Shown here: positions 25,640 to 38,081 of the stretch, one piece after another
How the letters are laid out: each line of letters begins with the position of its first letter
Position numbering within the stretch: position 1 is the stretch's first letter
DNA from: Sialis fuliginosa
Lineage: Eukaryota; Arthropoda; Insecta; Megaloptera; Sialidae
Assembly: GCA_961205875.1 (NCBI GenBank)
Contig: OY540809.1
Coordinates: 21,774,267-21,838,266 of the forward strand
DNA length: 64,000 nucleotides
Direction of reading: 5' to 3'
The notes under the pieces: model-generated
Seen by the model: the letters and a program-made list of their open reading frames with translations, nothing else
What the model was told of the DNA's origin: nothing
Database searches by the model: none
Made by a program: the position numbers and the translations under genes

Positions 25640-25985
25640 ATAATTAAATTTAACAGTTATTAAAGTTAATTTTTTTCTTTCTTAAAAAGCTTTATTGGCT
25701 TGGCACCGACTTCAAAAACTGTTAAAATTAATTATTATATACTTTTCAGTATTTTTAGTTGGCTTTTCTTATTTTCTTAAATAGTTTTTTTATTTTTCCC
25801 TTTTTAGCGGCGTAAGTCCAATATCAGATTTTGATAAAATTTTAATGAGACCACCTCGATCGGAAGTATACTCTTTCAAACAAACAAAATTGTCCAAATT
25901 GTTGGAGTTATACCCGAACATTTATAAAAATATATATTGTCGAATTGAAAACCCCTCCTCTTTTAAGGTCGGTTGAAAAAATTCT
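25640..25985 (-). repeat. Dispersed repeat family C, copy
   Basis: GGCTTGGCACCGACTTCAAA to AAAACCCCTCCTCTTTTAAG. The centre is partly deleted. Confidence 0.6.
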
Positions 25986-26633
25986 TTTTAGTTTTCAGCG
26001 CTTTTTTAAGTAGACAAATGGATAATCCATTTTTTTTAATCAACCCCGGCAAGTGGAGTATCAAATGAAAGCTGATAATTCAAGGAATTTAAATATGTAA
26101 ATATATAAAGTTATAGTATGTTTTTAAGTACAAAAAATTGCATTTGAATCTTTTTTTGTATAAAAAAAATAATTAGTCGTATATAGGAATACATATATAT
26201 TTTTAATTAACCATAATGTTGAACAGATATTACAAATTAAATTGAAAAATGTTATGTTCATTATTTAGTTATTTTGTGAATTTCAAAATATTTTTTAAAA
26301 ATATTTGTATTTATAAAAAAATCAACTTTCAAAATGAAATTAAACCCAATTATGTATGTTTTTACACGGTAAATACGTACAGCCTTTAACTGTGTAAAAA
26401 AGATTTATTTATTTATTTTAAAAGGAAAATTAAACAAGAAGAAGAACTTAACTGTACGAAAATAATAAATCGAATTAATTGAAGACTATTTTTTTAAATG
26501 AATCGTATAAAATCAAATCAATACGTGTAAAAAAAATTATTCTTATCGACCGTGCTATTTCAAATTCGTGTAAAAACAAAATTCGGCGTATGTTTGTTTT
26601 TAATATTAATTATATCATTTTTAATCAACTATA

Positions 26634-27359
26634 CAGGGTGTATAATTATTAAAGGACCAGACAATTATTTTTGTAACTAATGATAATATCAAAAAAGTGC
26701 AAGTATAAGGAATATCTCTGGGTTTTTAATCTGAAGAGGAAGAATATTGCATCCAAATTTATAAACCTTCGCTTACTTCGCGCGCTCGGTAGGCAAGTTT
26801 TTATTTATTAAATGGAATTGTGTATTTTTTATTTTGTAGAACTATAAAACATGTTGTTCTGGATAACTCTTGTGCAAAACATGTTTTTTGAGATCAAACA
26901 TTAACGTATTATCTTTCAGTAACTGAATTTAATGTGTGAAATGTAAGCTTGCAAGGACAGTGATACATTTTTAGTGCAGTAAAGCATGTTTTTAATATAT
27001 TTATTAATAAATGTAACCATTTCCATTGATTTTGAATAATATAAAATACTTGCGTTGAAAAAAGTTTAGATGCTAATGTTTGATGTCAAATTTCGCTTAT
27101 AGTATTGCTCTAAGAAAAAATGTTTGGTACAAAAGTTATCCAGAACAACATGTTATATAAAATAAAAAATACACTATTCCATTTAATAAAAAACAGTTGC
27201 CTACCGATCATGCGAAGCAAGCGAAGGTTTATTTTGGATGCCATATTCCTCTTCATATTAAAAAAACCAGAGATATTTCTTATTTGAACTTTTTTGATAT
27301 TATCATTAGTTATATACAGAAATAAATGCCGGGTCCTATAATAATTATTATACACCCTG
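26634..27359. mobile_element. Foldback element, CAGGGTGTATAATTATTA ends
   Basis: The arms, each over 200 bp, pair from CAGGGTGTATAATTATTA (26634) to its complement ending CACCCTG (27359). They share GATAATATCAAAAAAGT, AACCTTCGCTTACTTCGC-like and AACATGTTGTTCTGGATAAC blocks. The left flank is TA but the right is TG, so the duplication has decayed or is offset. No real coding frame. Confidence 0.78.
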
Positions 27360-27774
27360 TGTACCTGCATAATGTGCATTATTGAAATACATACATATAT
27401 TTATTATTTAGTACTAAATATTTCCAATAACAAACAAACAAATAAACATAGAGCTTTGATATATAAACAAATATTAATAAAGCACACTGTTGATAAAAAT
27501 GGTAATAACAAACGAAAGCTCATATAATATTAACTGATGAATAAAACATATTAAAATGTGTCGTTCAAATCTGCATACAATATTTTTAAAAATCAACGAA
27601 CTAAAAGGTGTTAGAATGAATTCCCATTATCATTCTGTATATTTTTTCATAAATTTTCATAAATATTTTCTCGCATGGGCTTCGTGTTGGGGCTAATGAA
27701 AATAAATGATATTATGGTAAAAGTCATTAATTTTCAGGAATGATAATTGTGCAAAGTAGTGATATATTTGTCCC

Positions 27775-28390
27775 AATATTGCTATTATTTATTAATATTG
27801 CACACTCCAAGCAGGATCTGCTTGGAAGTGTTCTATTCTCGTCCTAAAAAAATTTCCGTATGAAAATTGATAAAATGAGCATTATATATTAAATTTCTTT
27901 ACTAACCTACTTAATACGTTTTCTGAATGAGAACATTACAGTCTCCATATTTACTTGAATTAATATCGATTGGTTTTAATTTTCTGTCATAAAAATATAA
28001 ACAATGTTCAATTTGTCGATTTATTGTTATTTTTAAGCGACGGCAACACGCTACAGGTCGAAAAAAGTAATAAATTAACAGCAATCCTTTTGAATCCACT
28101 TCATATATTTTCAGAATAGAACCCTATTAAAACACAGCCAAATCGGATAACTAGAAGTTAGGAAAATTGCAGTTTATTTAAATTATTTGCAATTTTAACG
28201 ACAAAAATTTTGTCAAATATTAGTTAGTAGTCCGGAAGTTCAACTAACATATTTAATGTTTTATGCATTCTATATTTTAATTATTTTATTCAATGGTATG
28301 ACTTTTTTGCAAAATATAATGATTGAATGTTTATCTTGACTTCTGTTTCATAACGTTACATCTTTAATCAAGATAAAATTTTGTATGTTT
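27775..28390. repeat. Dispersed repeat family E, copy 1
   Basis: Starts ATTGCACACTCCAAGCAGGA. It includes GACGGCAACACGCTACAGGT and ends TACATCTTTAATCAAGATAA. The same order recurs at 43010-43620. Confidence 0.7.
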
Positions 28391-29369
28391 GCATTTAATT
28401 ATCTTATTATATATCTATATCATTATCTCGGACACAATTTTTCGGTGGCAATACAATACTTTCATTTTATAAGATTTGGTCAAAAAAAATTATCACGGCC
28501 CATTGGAACTCACACAATTGATATAAATTATATATTTTTTGCTATACTTTGAATATGGTAAAACATTTTAGGGATCAGCAAGTTTTTTTATTATTAAATT
28601 CGTTTTCAGCGCCAAATTTTTTTGAATGTCTTATCCTTGCGTAAATGAACATTGTAAAAAACATTGCCCCATTTAATTTCGTTAAAAAATTCTTTACATT
28701 TCAATTTTAATAAAACTTTACCTTCGAGATTTTTGTTCTTCGGTTACCATACCATAAGAGTTCAAAAAAGAAAAAGGTCTGACAAATTAATCAAATAGAA
28801 CGAGTGATTTTACTTTTTTATGTGACAAAAAATCAGAATATCTAGGTCGAAAGGATGTATTCATATGAATTGAAGTTGAAATTATATAGGAACGTTATAT
28901 AATGTATCCATTGAAAGATTGTTGGAAAAGTGAGAGATATAAAAAAGAGCAGATCTATTAAACCTTGGGGACACATGAATAACACCAGATTCGCAACTGT
29001 TAAAGCTTTTACGTTTCTATTAACCAGTAGGGAAAAATTACATAAACAGATGAATGAAATATGTTACACATACAGGGTGGGGCATTTAAAGTGTTACAGA
29101 TTATTATCTCAGAACTATCGCATATTTGAAAAAAATGTTTGGTTGTGAGGGGTTAATCGAATAGTAATATTTATTTGTTATTTTAGCGTGGCCTTCAAGG
29201 ATATTTGAAGATCAACTTCATTTTTTAAAATAAGAACTTATAATTTTTATTTAATAATCTTGTTCTACGTGAAAAAACAAGAATGTTTCATTGAAAACTT
29301 TTTTTTTAACAACTTAAGCTTTCCAAGATATTTAATAAAATAATTCGAACTTTTTTCACTTAGAAACTT

Positions 29370-29475
29370 ATTGTTAGTCAGGTTGAAATTTACATAGAAT
29401 GTGACTTCCAAAAAAATGAGTTAAATCTATATAAAGGCATGTTTTGCATGCTTACCCGGCTATAACATTTACCCA
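29370..29475. repeat. Dispersed repeat fragment, partner at 38500-38605
   Basis: GCATGTTTTGCATGCTTACC and CCGGCTATAAC here are mirrored at 38500-38605 (GGTAAGCATGCAAAACATGC). A unit start TACAGGGTGGGGCATTTAAA lies at 29070. Confidence 0.5.
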
Positions 29476-30050
29476 GAGGTAATATACAAATAACATTATT
29501 ATTTGTATATTACACTAACATTCAAATAAACTGGCCGTAACAATCCTACGTTATTTGGTTGCAATCCTCATTCATCATTTATTAAAATAACAATATAAAT
29601 TAACGTTAATGACGTTTATAAATCTGTAAACATAGCTATTTTTGTTTATGATGCTAAGTTATTGCTGCTTTATATATAATTGAGTGGATTCCCTAAGCGC
29701 AATGTATGTACTTGCGTTGGCCATTGTTAAATATTTACGTAAAGTATATTAGGTCGTTGAAAGAATACAAAATGTTGATTCTGTGCCGTACATAACTACT
29801 CACTGTTGTTCTTACCAGGTTTTCTAAGGAAAAGAATAAAAAGTGTACGCAATAAAATTGTTGTTTTTCTTTCAGAAAATTTGCATTAGATAAAGACTTT
29901 TACGGTCGTGATGTAAAATTAAAGAAAATTAAAATTTTTAAAAGACTGGAATGGAAGCAAGTAAATCTGTTTTACCCCAGATTTATAAAATATGCAGAAT
30001 ACCTTGTAAACTTTCTTTTTTATATTTCTTACTATATGTAACTATTAGAC

Positions 30051-31059
30051 CAGGGATAGCCAACCCGCGGGCCGCATGCGGCCCGCGGCAACATATTAAC
30101 AAATTATGTTTTTATAATGTTTATTTTATGTATCAGGTGTTTTAGAATGACTGAGGTTGGTTTTAATTTCTCATTGATTTCTTTAAAATATTGTTCTATA
30201 TTTATATGACATAACTAATCATTTTAATTGATAATTCTGTTTTATAATATAAAACAAAATTGGAATTTGAAATATTTTTTGAATAAATAAAACCATTATT
30301 TATTAGTATTTTAAATACTTGATACCATACAGATTATTACAGATATATGTATTTTGTTGTTGTTGATTAAATATATTTTTAAATATATTTAAATATTTTT
30401 AAATTTAAATTTACTATTATTGAACACTTGCTTGTTTTTCCCCTTCGATCGTATGAGACAAATTGCAACCCTTTATCTGTGATAGGGCGAAATATTGAGA
30501 TTTTTTTTCGCTATTATAGAAAATAGTAAATATCTCGGTTTCTATGTGAAGTAGTGGGTAATTTTCTCTCTCTAAACTCCTAAACTAATATAGAATTTTT
30601 TGCACCGGACCGAATAATATCAATTACTACCCTTCATCTGGGACACGGGGCGAAATATTAAGAAATATATAAAAAATCCTATGAAAATTAGTTTTACATT
30701 TTTTATGCAAATATATTTAAGAGTTTAGGGATGGGGGGGAGGGGGTAAAATTCATCATATTATAAAATTGCTTATATAAGTTATCTACTAGATTTTTATT
30801 TATTGCTCTATGATTATAAGTTCCGGGGATATAAGCTTTCAAAGTGTGACATATTTTCGTTACATTCGTGTGTCCGAGGTTATTCCCTAATATTATTGCT
30901 GGGGAAGATAGTTCTATTGAAAAAAAATTGATTAGAAAAAAATTCAAAACCGGAAAATCTAATTTTTTTTATAAAATTTCTTATTTATGTGCGCGCGGCC
31001 CTCGGAAAATTTTAGCTCGTCAATACGGCCCGCGGTGCAATTTGAGTTGGCCAAGCCTG
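30051..31059. mobile_element. Non-autonomous hAT element with perfect 8-bp duplication
   Basis: The ends are CAGGGATAGCCAACCCGCGG (left) and CCGCGGTGCAATTTGAGTTG followed by GCCAAGCCTG (right), imperfect terminal inverted repeats. An exact 8-bp direct repeat TATTAGAC lies at 30043-30050 and 31060-31067. The 8-bp duplication and CAGGG...CCTG ends are diagnostic of hAT. The interior has no recognisable transposase; short frames there are not convincing. Confidence 0.88.
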
Positions 31060-31067
31060 TATTAGAC

Positions 31068-32160
31068 CAATATACTTGTAAAAATCACTTGCATTAATTC
31101 ATATGTGAAAAAAATTTGTTAGTACAGATAAGTTTGTAAGAAAACATTTGTGAATATATGAAATATTGCGTAGTTGCGTAAACAATTGTCAAAGTTACAT
31201 GAATAATATTTTTTTACCTTCTACCGTTTACGTAGCGAGAACTAAGTAATATAAGAAAGAACTTTTTTTGTAGAGCACAAAATTTCCTATCAAAAAGTCA
31301 GCGAGAACATATGTCAAACTTTTTTAGTTTAGGCGTGAAACACGCCCGAATGCCCGCATCATTATGACTGTTTTTCGCGCGACTCGAGAAATAGATCGAG
31401 CGCGCTGTTTAATAAACAATTCAAATGAACAATTTAAATATTCACTAAAAATTCTGAATAAATTCATGCATCATCAAAAAAGAATACTGAATTTTTAACG
31501 TTAATTAGAAGCTTTTTTATGCATTATTCGATTTGTTATGAACGAAAATGTAAAAATGTTATGTTCTTTTTTATAAACTTTCACGTGTAAAACTTGCACT
31601 ATTAATATTAAAATTTTGTAAAAATTTTTCGTATAGATTTTATCCACTCTACATGATAGGATATCGGATATTACCTGTTTATTGTTAATTTCTTAAATTT
31701 TTACCTCGTGAAAACGACAAAATTTTGAATTTATATATTTAATCTGAACCATTAATAAATGCATGTACAGGTCCCTGGCCAAAACATTTAGGTGTAGGTA
31801 CTAATTAATTTTGTAAATAAACATAAATTGCAAAGACAATAAATCTGGTACTAATGTACTACGCTTACACACATTTATTTTTAGAGTTAATGGTTGTATT
31901 ATTTTTTTATCTTGTTAAACCTTTCAGAATCCAAAATTATTAACTCTAAACACATAATTTAGTTTATAAAAATTTTGTGAGAAACAATTTGCTCTTACAG
32001 AAACTAAAAAAAATATGTTTTAAATATTTTCGTTAGTTAAGACTAAACTAAATTATGTTTTTAAAGTCTTAACTTTAAGTATCAAAATAAAATAAAAAGT
32101 TGAGTTAGTCACATTTAACTTCTAAATATCTAATTTTTAATTTAATTTATTCCTAACTTA
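31068..32160. other. No gene seen
   Basis: AT-rich sequence upstream of the foldback that precedes the dlg1 exon. A CGCGCGACTCGAG patch sits at 31377. Confidence 0.45.
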
Positions 32161-32167
32161 TATACAG

Positions 32168-33000
32168 GCTTATCATATCAGGTGGAACAAACTTGAACAG
32201 TTGATATAAATATGTGTCCGGAAACACTTCGTGAAGGAGCTACAGACAAAGATTTTCTCTAAAATTTGTTTTTATTTAATATTTTAAGAACCCATTGTGA
32301 TACAGTAATAAAATTCTAAAATATTAATACGTATTATCGATTTCTAGCATCAATGAATGATTATTTAGACTATGTGCCCCCCCCCCCCCCCCCCTCTACA
32401 CTGGCACCCCGGGCGGTCGCCTAGTCTACTTTCCTAAAGCTGGCATTGCTGTTATACATTAACAAAATTAATAACGAATTTTAATAAATATAAAAATTGC
32501 AAACATCAACCACTCTTTTTTCCAAAGCTTACTTGACTTGAATTTAATACTTATTGCATTCGATATGACGCCTCGATTAACAAATATATTTTAGTTTATC
32601 AATGGAAATTCTGATTTTTATTCAATAATGAATAAAATGCATTGTATCTTTGTTATGAGTTAATTTATTATCGAAGATACGAGAAGCTTTGCGATCGTTT
32701 TTTAAAGAGAAAAAAATTTGTTCTCCGATGTCAAAATTTTCACTCGATCTTTCCGCTTCAGGTCAAGACAAACTCATTTTATAATCGGTTTAGTATTAAT
32801 ACGCGTTTAATGGGTATCAAATTTAATTATTGTATCACAATGGGTTCTCAAAATACTAAATAAAAACTAATTTTAGACAAAATCTTTGACAGTCTCTAAT
32901 TCTCTGCACTTACGAAGAGTTTCCGGACACATGATCATATGAACTTTTTCTTGAAATATTTTTCTCAATCAACTGTTCAAGTTTGTTCATCCTGATATTA
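32168..33000. mobile_element. Foldback element just upstream of the dlg1 exon
   Basis: The left arm (32168-32306) starts ATCAGGTGGAACAAACTTGA and contains GTGTCCGGAAACACTTCG. It pairs with the right arm (32832-33000), which holds CGAAGAGTTTCCGGACAC and TCAAGTTTGTTCATCCTGAT. The interior carries a C18 tract at 32377-32394 and a piece of the 35.1-37.3 kb foldback family at about 32665-32790. It is therefore a composite. Confidence 0.7.
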
Positions 33001-33071
33001 CTCATCCTGTATACAAAAATCATTTCAAATAATTTTGTAAAGATTTGTCTAACTAATATTATCTTTTACAG

Positions 33072-33203
33072 AAGCGCATCGCGCTTTGGAACTTTTGGAA
33101 GACTATCATTCTCGGCTTGTGAAGCCTCAAGACAAGCAGTTGAGGATCGCCATCGAACGTGTCATCAGGATTTTCAAATCTCGCCTCTTCCAGGCTTTAT
33201 TAG
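33072..33203 (+). CDS. dlg1: Discs large (dlg1) L27-domain exon, internal
   Basis: One 132-bp exon of the MAGUK scaffold Discs large, which organises septate junctions and synapses. It reads 'EAHRALELLEDYHSRL', then 'KPQDKQLRIAIERVIRIF', then 'KSRLFQALL'. This is the N-terminal L27 heteromerisation domain, nearly as remembered for fly and beetle Dlg (S97-type isoforms) and clearly homologous to the DLG1 L27 of vertebrates. The first codon is split: the acceptor is CTTTTACAG and the upstream exon should supply a G, fitting a start exon ending 'MPV(K/R)KQ'. The exon ends TTATTAG|GTATGT in phase 1, fitting a next exon that starts 'DIQEFYE'. I found neither neighbour in this window. The right arm of a foldback repeat ends about 70 bp upstream. 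Confidence 0.87.
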
Positions 33204-33353
33204 GTATGTGCTAATATAATTTTTCATTTACTAATTTTACATGAAAATTGGACCCCGTTGTCTAATTATTTTTACATATTGAATTTTCATTTATTTCCCG
33301 AGCTACGGGATTATAAACAAAAGGAAATTAATAATCTTAATATACTATAAAAA

Positions 33354-33720
33354 CGTTGGTGTGTATGTATGTGTTTTCATCAGGCCTAAACCACTGGGCG
33401 TGTCGAAGCCATATTCAGACTATATGTTTGTTTGGTGCTTCGATAAGTTTACAGATTTTTTGGACCCGGTAGATGGTGCTGAGGTGGAGATATTTCGAAA
33501 AAATTGTATTTTTTCCATATAAAAAAAATATCAAAACGTTGGTTTTTTATATGTGATATCATCAGGTTTAAACTACTAGACGAGTTGAAGTTATATTCAC
33601 ACCATATATTCGATTGGTGCTCCGTTAGGTTTTTTGTTTTGAGTCGAGATATTTACGAAAATGTGTATTTATGTTCTGATTTTTAAACAAATTAATTTTG
33701 GGCAGAAAACGTTTGCCGGG
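33354..33720. repeat. Two degenerate tandem units downstream of the dlg1 exon
   Basis: Units at about 33354-33510 and 33535-33690 share AACGTTGGT, CATCAGG, 'TAAACCACTGGGCG'/'TAAACTACTAGACG' and GAGATATTT blocks. They lie in the intron after the dlg1 exon and hold no coding frame. Confidence 0.5.
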
Positions 33721-33849
33721 TCAGTTAAAACAACAATTTTACGTGAAAAAGGGTGAAATACTAACTCTCGTGCGATGTCCGCTACTTATTTATAAATACT
33801 GTTAGAGTAATTAGACACGAAATTGTAGACAAATTGTTTTTTTCTCAAT

Positions 33850-34519
33850 TTCACATAAAAATAACCCGAAATGAATCAAAAATTTTATTTTGGATCCCCT
33901 CCCATAAACTAAAAATTTTACTCACATTTTTTTCACTTACCTCATTGAGTGGGGTGTCTTTAGGTAAGTCTCCTAAAATGCAACAAAAAATGTTAAATGA
34001 TCTTTTGATAATAACCCTTCAGTCACGATATATTTGCATTTAAATGTCGTTATCAGAGCGTCCCCTCCCCACTCATTTCTAAACTAACTATTCAAAAAAT
34101 CTAAAAAAATTCAGAATGTGGCTTTTAATTAGTACTTTCACTGAAAATTATAACGAACGCTGTCAAAATTATTTTGGATCCCCTCCCATAGACTGAACAT
34201 TTTACTCACATTTTTTTCACTTACCCCATAAGTGGGGTGTCTTTAGGTAAGTCTCCTAAAATGCAACAAAAAATGTTATATGACCTTTTGATTTTAACCG
34301 TTTAGTCACGATATATTTGCTTTTCAATGTGGTTATCAGAGCACTCTCCCCTTCTACTTTCTAAACTATCGATGCAAAAATCTAAAAAAAAATCCAAAAT
34401 GTAACTTTTAGTTAGTACTTTCAATGAAAATTATAAAGAACACTGTAGCTAGAATAGTTTATAAAAAAAATTGAAATAACTCTTGTTTATAAATCGTAAT
34501 GACTACGGAAACCTTTCAT
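33850..34519. repeat. Tandem 283-bp repeat, second array of the same family
   Basis: Two near-identical copies of the unit seen at 56.4-57.6 kb; the box GGGGTGTCTTTAGGTAAGTC recurs at 33951 and 34234. It ends with the same ACTACGGAAACCT right terminus but lacks the left terminus, so it is truncated. A fragment also lies at 42246-42350. Confidence 0.8.
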
Positions 34520-35110
34520 GTGCGCACTTGTCCGTTTTATTTACAAGCTATTTTAACCGTGTAAAAATAAATCCGCGTAAATGTAGGGATTAATGTACTT
34601 TAAATTAGCGAATAATTGTCGCTGTGAGTAAAATTATTATAGACGGTGGGAAATTTAAGATAATACAAATAAGATGTGTATAACGTTTGTCATCACGTCG
34701 CATTATTGTCGTGTTACTATTACACACTTCTCCCTAATTCTAATCTATTTATTATGTTCCTTACATTGTCTTACCCTTTCTACAACCACTCGAGTCTTTC
34801 TTACTGAAAGTGGTGATATTCTGATGAAATTTACTCGAAAGATATTTGACAGAAAATTGGAATTACATAACACTTTATACTTCATTAACTTTTATTTTTG
34901 TTGATATTTGAGTGAATCATCTTCTTATTTTTCTTGAAACATTATTACATGAAAGTATATTTAACATGCAGATGAAAACTAATACTGTTACACTTTATAA
35001 TTAAAATTACATTAAAAATAACAAAATGCAAATACATATATGTATGTAGTGGAACACCCAGAAAAAAATTCGAGGTGGGGGGGGGGGGGTTAGTTTTTCG
35101 TAATTTAATA

Positions 35111-37326
35111 TTTGCTTCCTCGCAATATCGAAGATACGAGAAGCTTTGTGATCGTTTCATAATGAGACAAAAAAAATGTTCTCCGATTTCAAAATTTTTA
35201 ATTTATCTTTCCGTTTCACGTCAAGACAAACACTTTTCGTTCCGTGTCTGTCTGTCTGTCCGTCCGTTTGTCCATCTGTCCGTCCATCCGTGTGTGTGTC
35301 CGTCTGTCCCCTGAATCCTTGTCACACGCATAACTCATGAACCAAGGAACCGATATTATTGAAATTTGGTCGGGTTTGGCTTGAGGACGGTCCCATCTCA
35401 AAATCATCAAAATCGTGTGTAAGGGGGAGGGGTGACACCCCAAAATATTTATTTTTTCAAGATATCTCAAGAACGACGCATGTTGCGTAAAAATTGTATA
35501 ATATATTTTTTGTAGAGCATTAAATTTCCTATAATACGGGTCTACAACGTTTGTTGTAAAATATTCCTTTACAAAGATTTATCTTAATTTATTTTAAGAA
35601 TTCGTGTTTTGTTTTTCTAAATTAATATTTGCTTGGATATATTAAATGTCGTTTTATGTTTTAAATGTCATTTTGACATTTATTGCATAAATTTAGATTT
35701 AGATTGAAATTGTCAAAAAATTAAAAATAGGTATATGAAAAAATATTCAGGTGGGTTTTAAGAATAATTTCGAACTAATATTTTTTAGTAAAATTGTATA
35801 AAAATTAAATAGTTAACCAATTCCAGGCAATTTATATAAACACTATCGGTTTTTATTTAAATTGTTGAATAATTAACTACTTTTGGTGAATTTAGCACGA
35901 CGCAGCACTGTACATTTACTTGGCAGATGTTTTTATCTATCATACTTATTAAATAAAATAATGTTTATTGAAAAATTTTTATCCGTTAAACAACCTTGAG
36001 TGCGTGTATTAATATTTTTTTGTTTGCGAATTTATTAGTACACTGTAAACACTCTATACAAAATAATATACAACTATGTACATTATTTTAAATATTTAGT
36101 TAGTTTATATACAGTGTTGATAAATAAACAAAATGAGTACGTACAAAATGTAAATAATGTATAATTAATTATATGTGTGGATAATAAAATACTACATAAT
36201 TAAATTACATATAAATATAAACTATATTCTGTTTATTCTAAATTAGCTGTTACCCGTGTCTTCGTTCGCGTGAAAATTAGGTTAATGCAAACAACACCGT
36301 TAAGTAAGGTTAGGTAAATAATACATAAAGATAATACATATTTCTGTTATGATAGTCGATTAAACAGTTTTTTTAAGTATAACCTTCGCGCGTACAAATG
36401 TCACACACCCATTTTTTTAATTTAATAAATTACCGGGGTACTTTGTATGCCCTTTCCTAGGATACAAACTATCTCCCTGTTAAATTTCGTCAAGATCGGT
36501 TTAGCCGTGAAAAGGTAACAAACAGACAGACAGATTGAAACCCTTTCGCATTTATAATATTGGTATGAATTCTAATAAAGGTCTGTATAATCAGTTAGTA
36601 CTTCTTACTTTTTTGAATAATTAAAATCGAATTTTAATTGCAATTATGTCACTTGATCTTGTTGATTTGATTGCTACCAAAGAAAAATAAAAAACATCTG
36701 CTATCTGCTAAGTGAATGCATATATTACTTCCTCGTGGTTCATTTACCAAAGAGTTAAATTATCAAACAATTTTAATATTTGACAATTTCAATCTAAATC
36801 TAAATTTTTCTGTTATGCAAACATGAAAATGACATTTAATACGTCAAAATGATATTTAATATGTCAAAGTAAATAGTGGTTGTAAAAAACAAATGACAAT
36901 TTTTTAAAGCAAATTGAACTAAAATCTTTGTAATGGAATATTTAACAACAAACGTTGTGGTTACCTATATTATAGAAAATTGAATGCTCTACAAAAAAAT
37001 TCTATAAAATTTGTACGTAACATTTGTCTTTCTTTAAATATCTTCAAAAAATAAATACCACCCCTCCCCCTTACACACGATTTTAATAATTTTGAAATGG
37101 GACCGTCCTTAAGTCAGACCCAACTAACTAACCAAGTTTCATTAATATCGGTTCAGTGATTCATGTGTTATGCGTGTGACAAGGATTCAGGGGACAGTCA
37201 GATAGACATAGAACGAAAAGTGAAACGGTAAGATCAAGTTAAAATTTTGAAATTGGAGAACGTTTTTTTTCTCATTTTAAAACGATCGCAAAGCTTCTTC
37301 TATTTTCGATATGGCGAGGAAGCAAA
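35111..37326. mobile_element. Large 2.2-kb foldback element
   Basis: The ends TTTGCTTCCTCGCAATATCG and ...GCGAGGAAGCAAA are complementary. The arms stay paired for about 600 bp: GATACGAGAAGCTTTG, GACAAGGATTCAGGGGACAG, CCCCTCCCCCTTACACACGA, then the AAATGTCATTTTGACAT region near 35650 and 36840. A SINE-like copy (36245-36570) is nested in the middle. Orphan ends with GCGAGGAAGC occur at about 11968 and 18937, and an arm fragment near 32665. No coding frame. Confidence 0.78.
36245..36570 (+). repeat. SINE-like family B, copy nested in the 2.2-kb foldback
   Basis: GTTACCCGTGTCTTCGTTCG through GCATTTATAATATTGGTATG, inserted near the centre of the foldback at 35111-37326. Confidence 0.75.
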
Positions 37327-37433
37327 CTATCTAAATTCTTCATTAGTTAAAATCGTCAATAGGTGGTTTCTGCTTTACCAGAAATTAGATTTTATTAATG
37401 TAATAATGTATACAGTACATGTATACCTAGTTC

Positions 37434-38081
37434 CAGTGATGGATTTATAATAAGGCACACTAGGCATCGGTTTAGGGCACTCTAGGGCATCACTACAGAG
37501 GGGGCACCACAAAAAGAGATTACTTTGTTTTCCTAGTTAGAACGACTATTTCGATTATTAGACTTCTGATTAAAAATTATAAGTTTGCACAAAACTTATA
37601 ACATTTATGATCACTTCATTATGATTTCAACACTGTTTAATGATAACAATTATAATAAAAACTTAATGCAAGATTTGCAAATCGAGGTGAAAACAATATT
37701 TTCTATTATTGAGTTGTTGTTACCAATAATAATAAAAATAAATAGTTTATTATGTAAGCGTGAAATTTCGCCTTAAGTCCAAAGCAAAGGAACAAATTTA
37801 CGTAGGCAGAGATGTACCTTATTACTACCCATGTTCAAGTTTATGATTTTTTATGGGAAATATAGCATGTTACTAGTCAATCAAAAAACAAATGAATCTC
37901 TCACCATTACAAACGCATTAAATGCATTTATATTTGGTCGAGTTTGAAACATAATTTAAAATGAAAAAAATCCAATGCAATAATTTTCTTTGAAAATTTA
38001 ACAACAAACAACAAAAAGAGAAAAAATAGGGCACCGTTTGCTATAAAAACATAGGGCACCAAAAAATTAAATCCGGCACTA
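37434..38081. mobile_element. hAT-like element, degenerate 8-bp duplication
   Basis: The left end is CAGTGATGGATTTATAATAA and the right end is TTAAATCCGGCACTA, the familiar hAT 'CAGTG..GGATTTA' type. Several GGGCACC motifs lie near both ends. The flanks CCTAGTTC and CATAGATC agree at six of eight bases, a plausible aged duplication. No transposase frame. Confidence 0.68.

Noticed and set aside
32983..33219. 78-codon + frame overlapping the dlg1 exon
   Set aside because: It reads a different frame and runs through the splice acceptor; the dlg1 frame is the conserved one.
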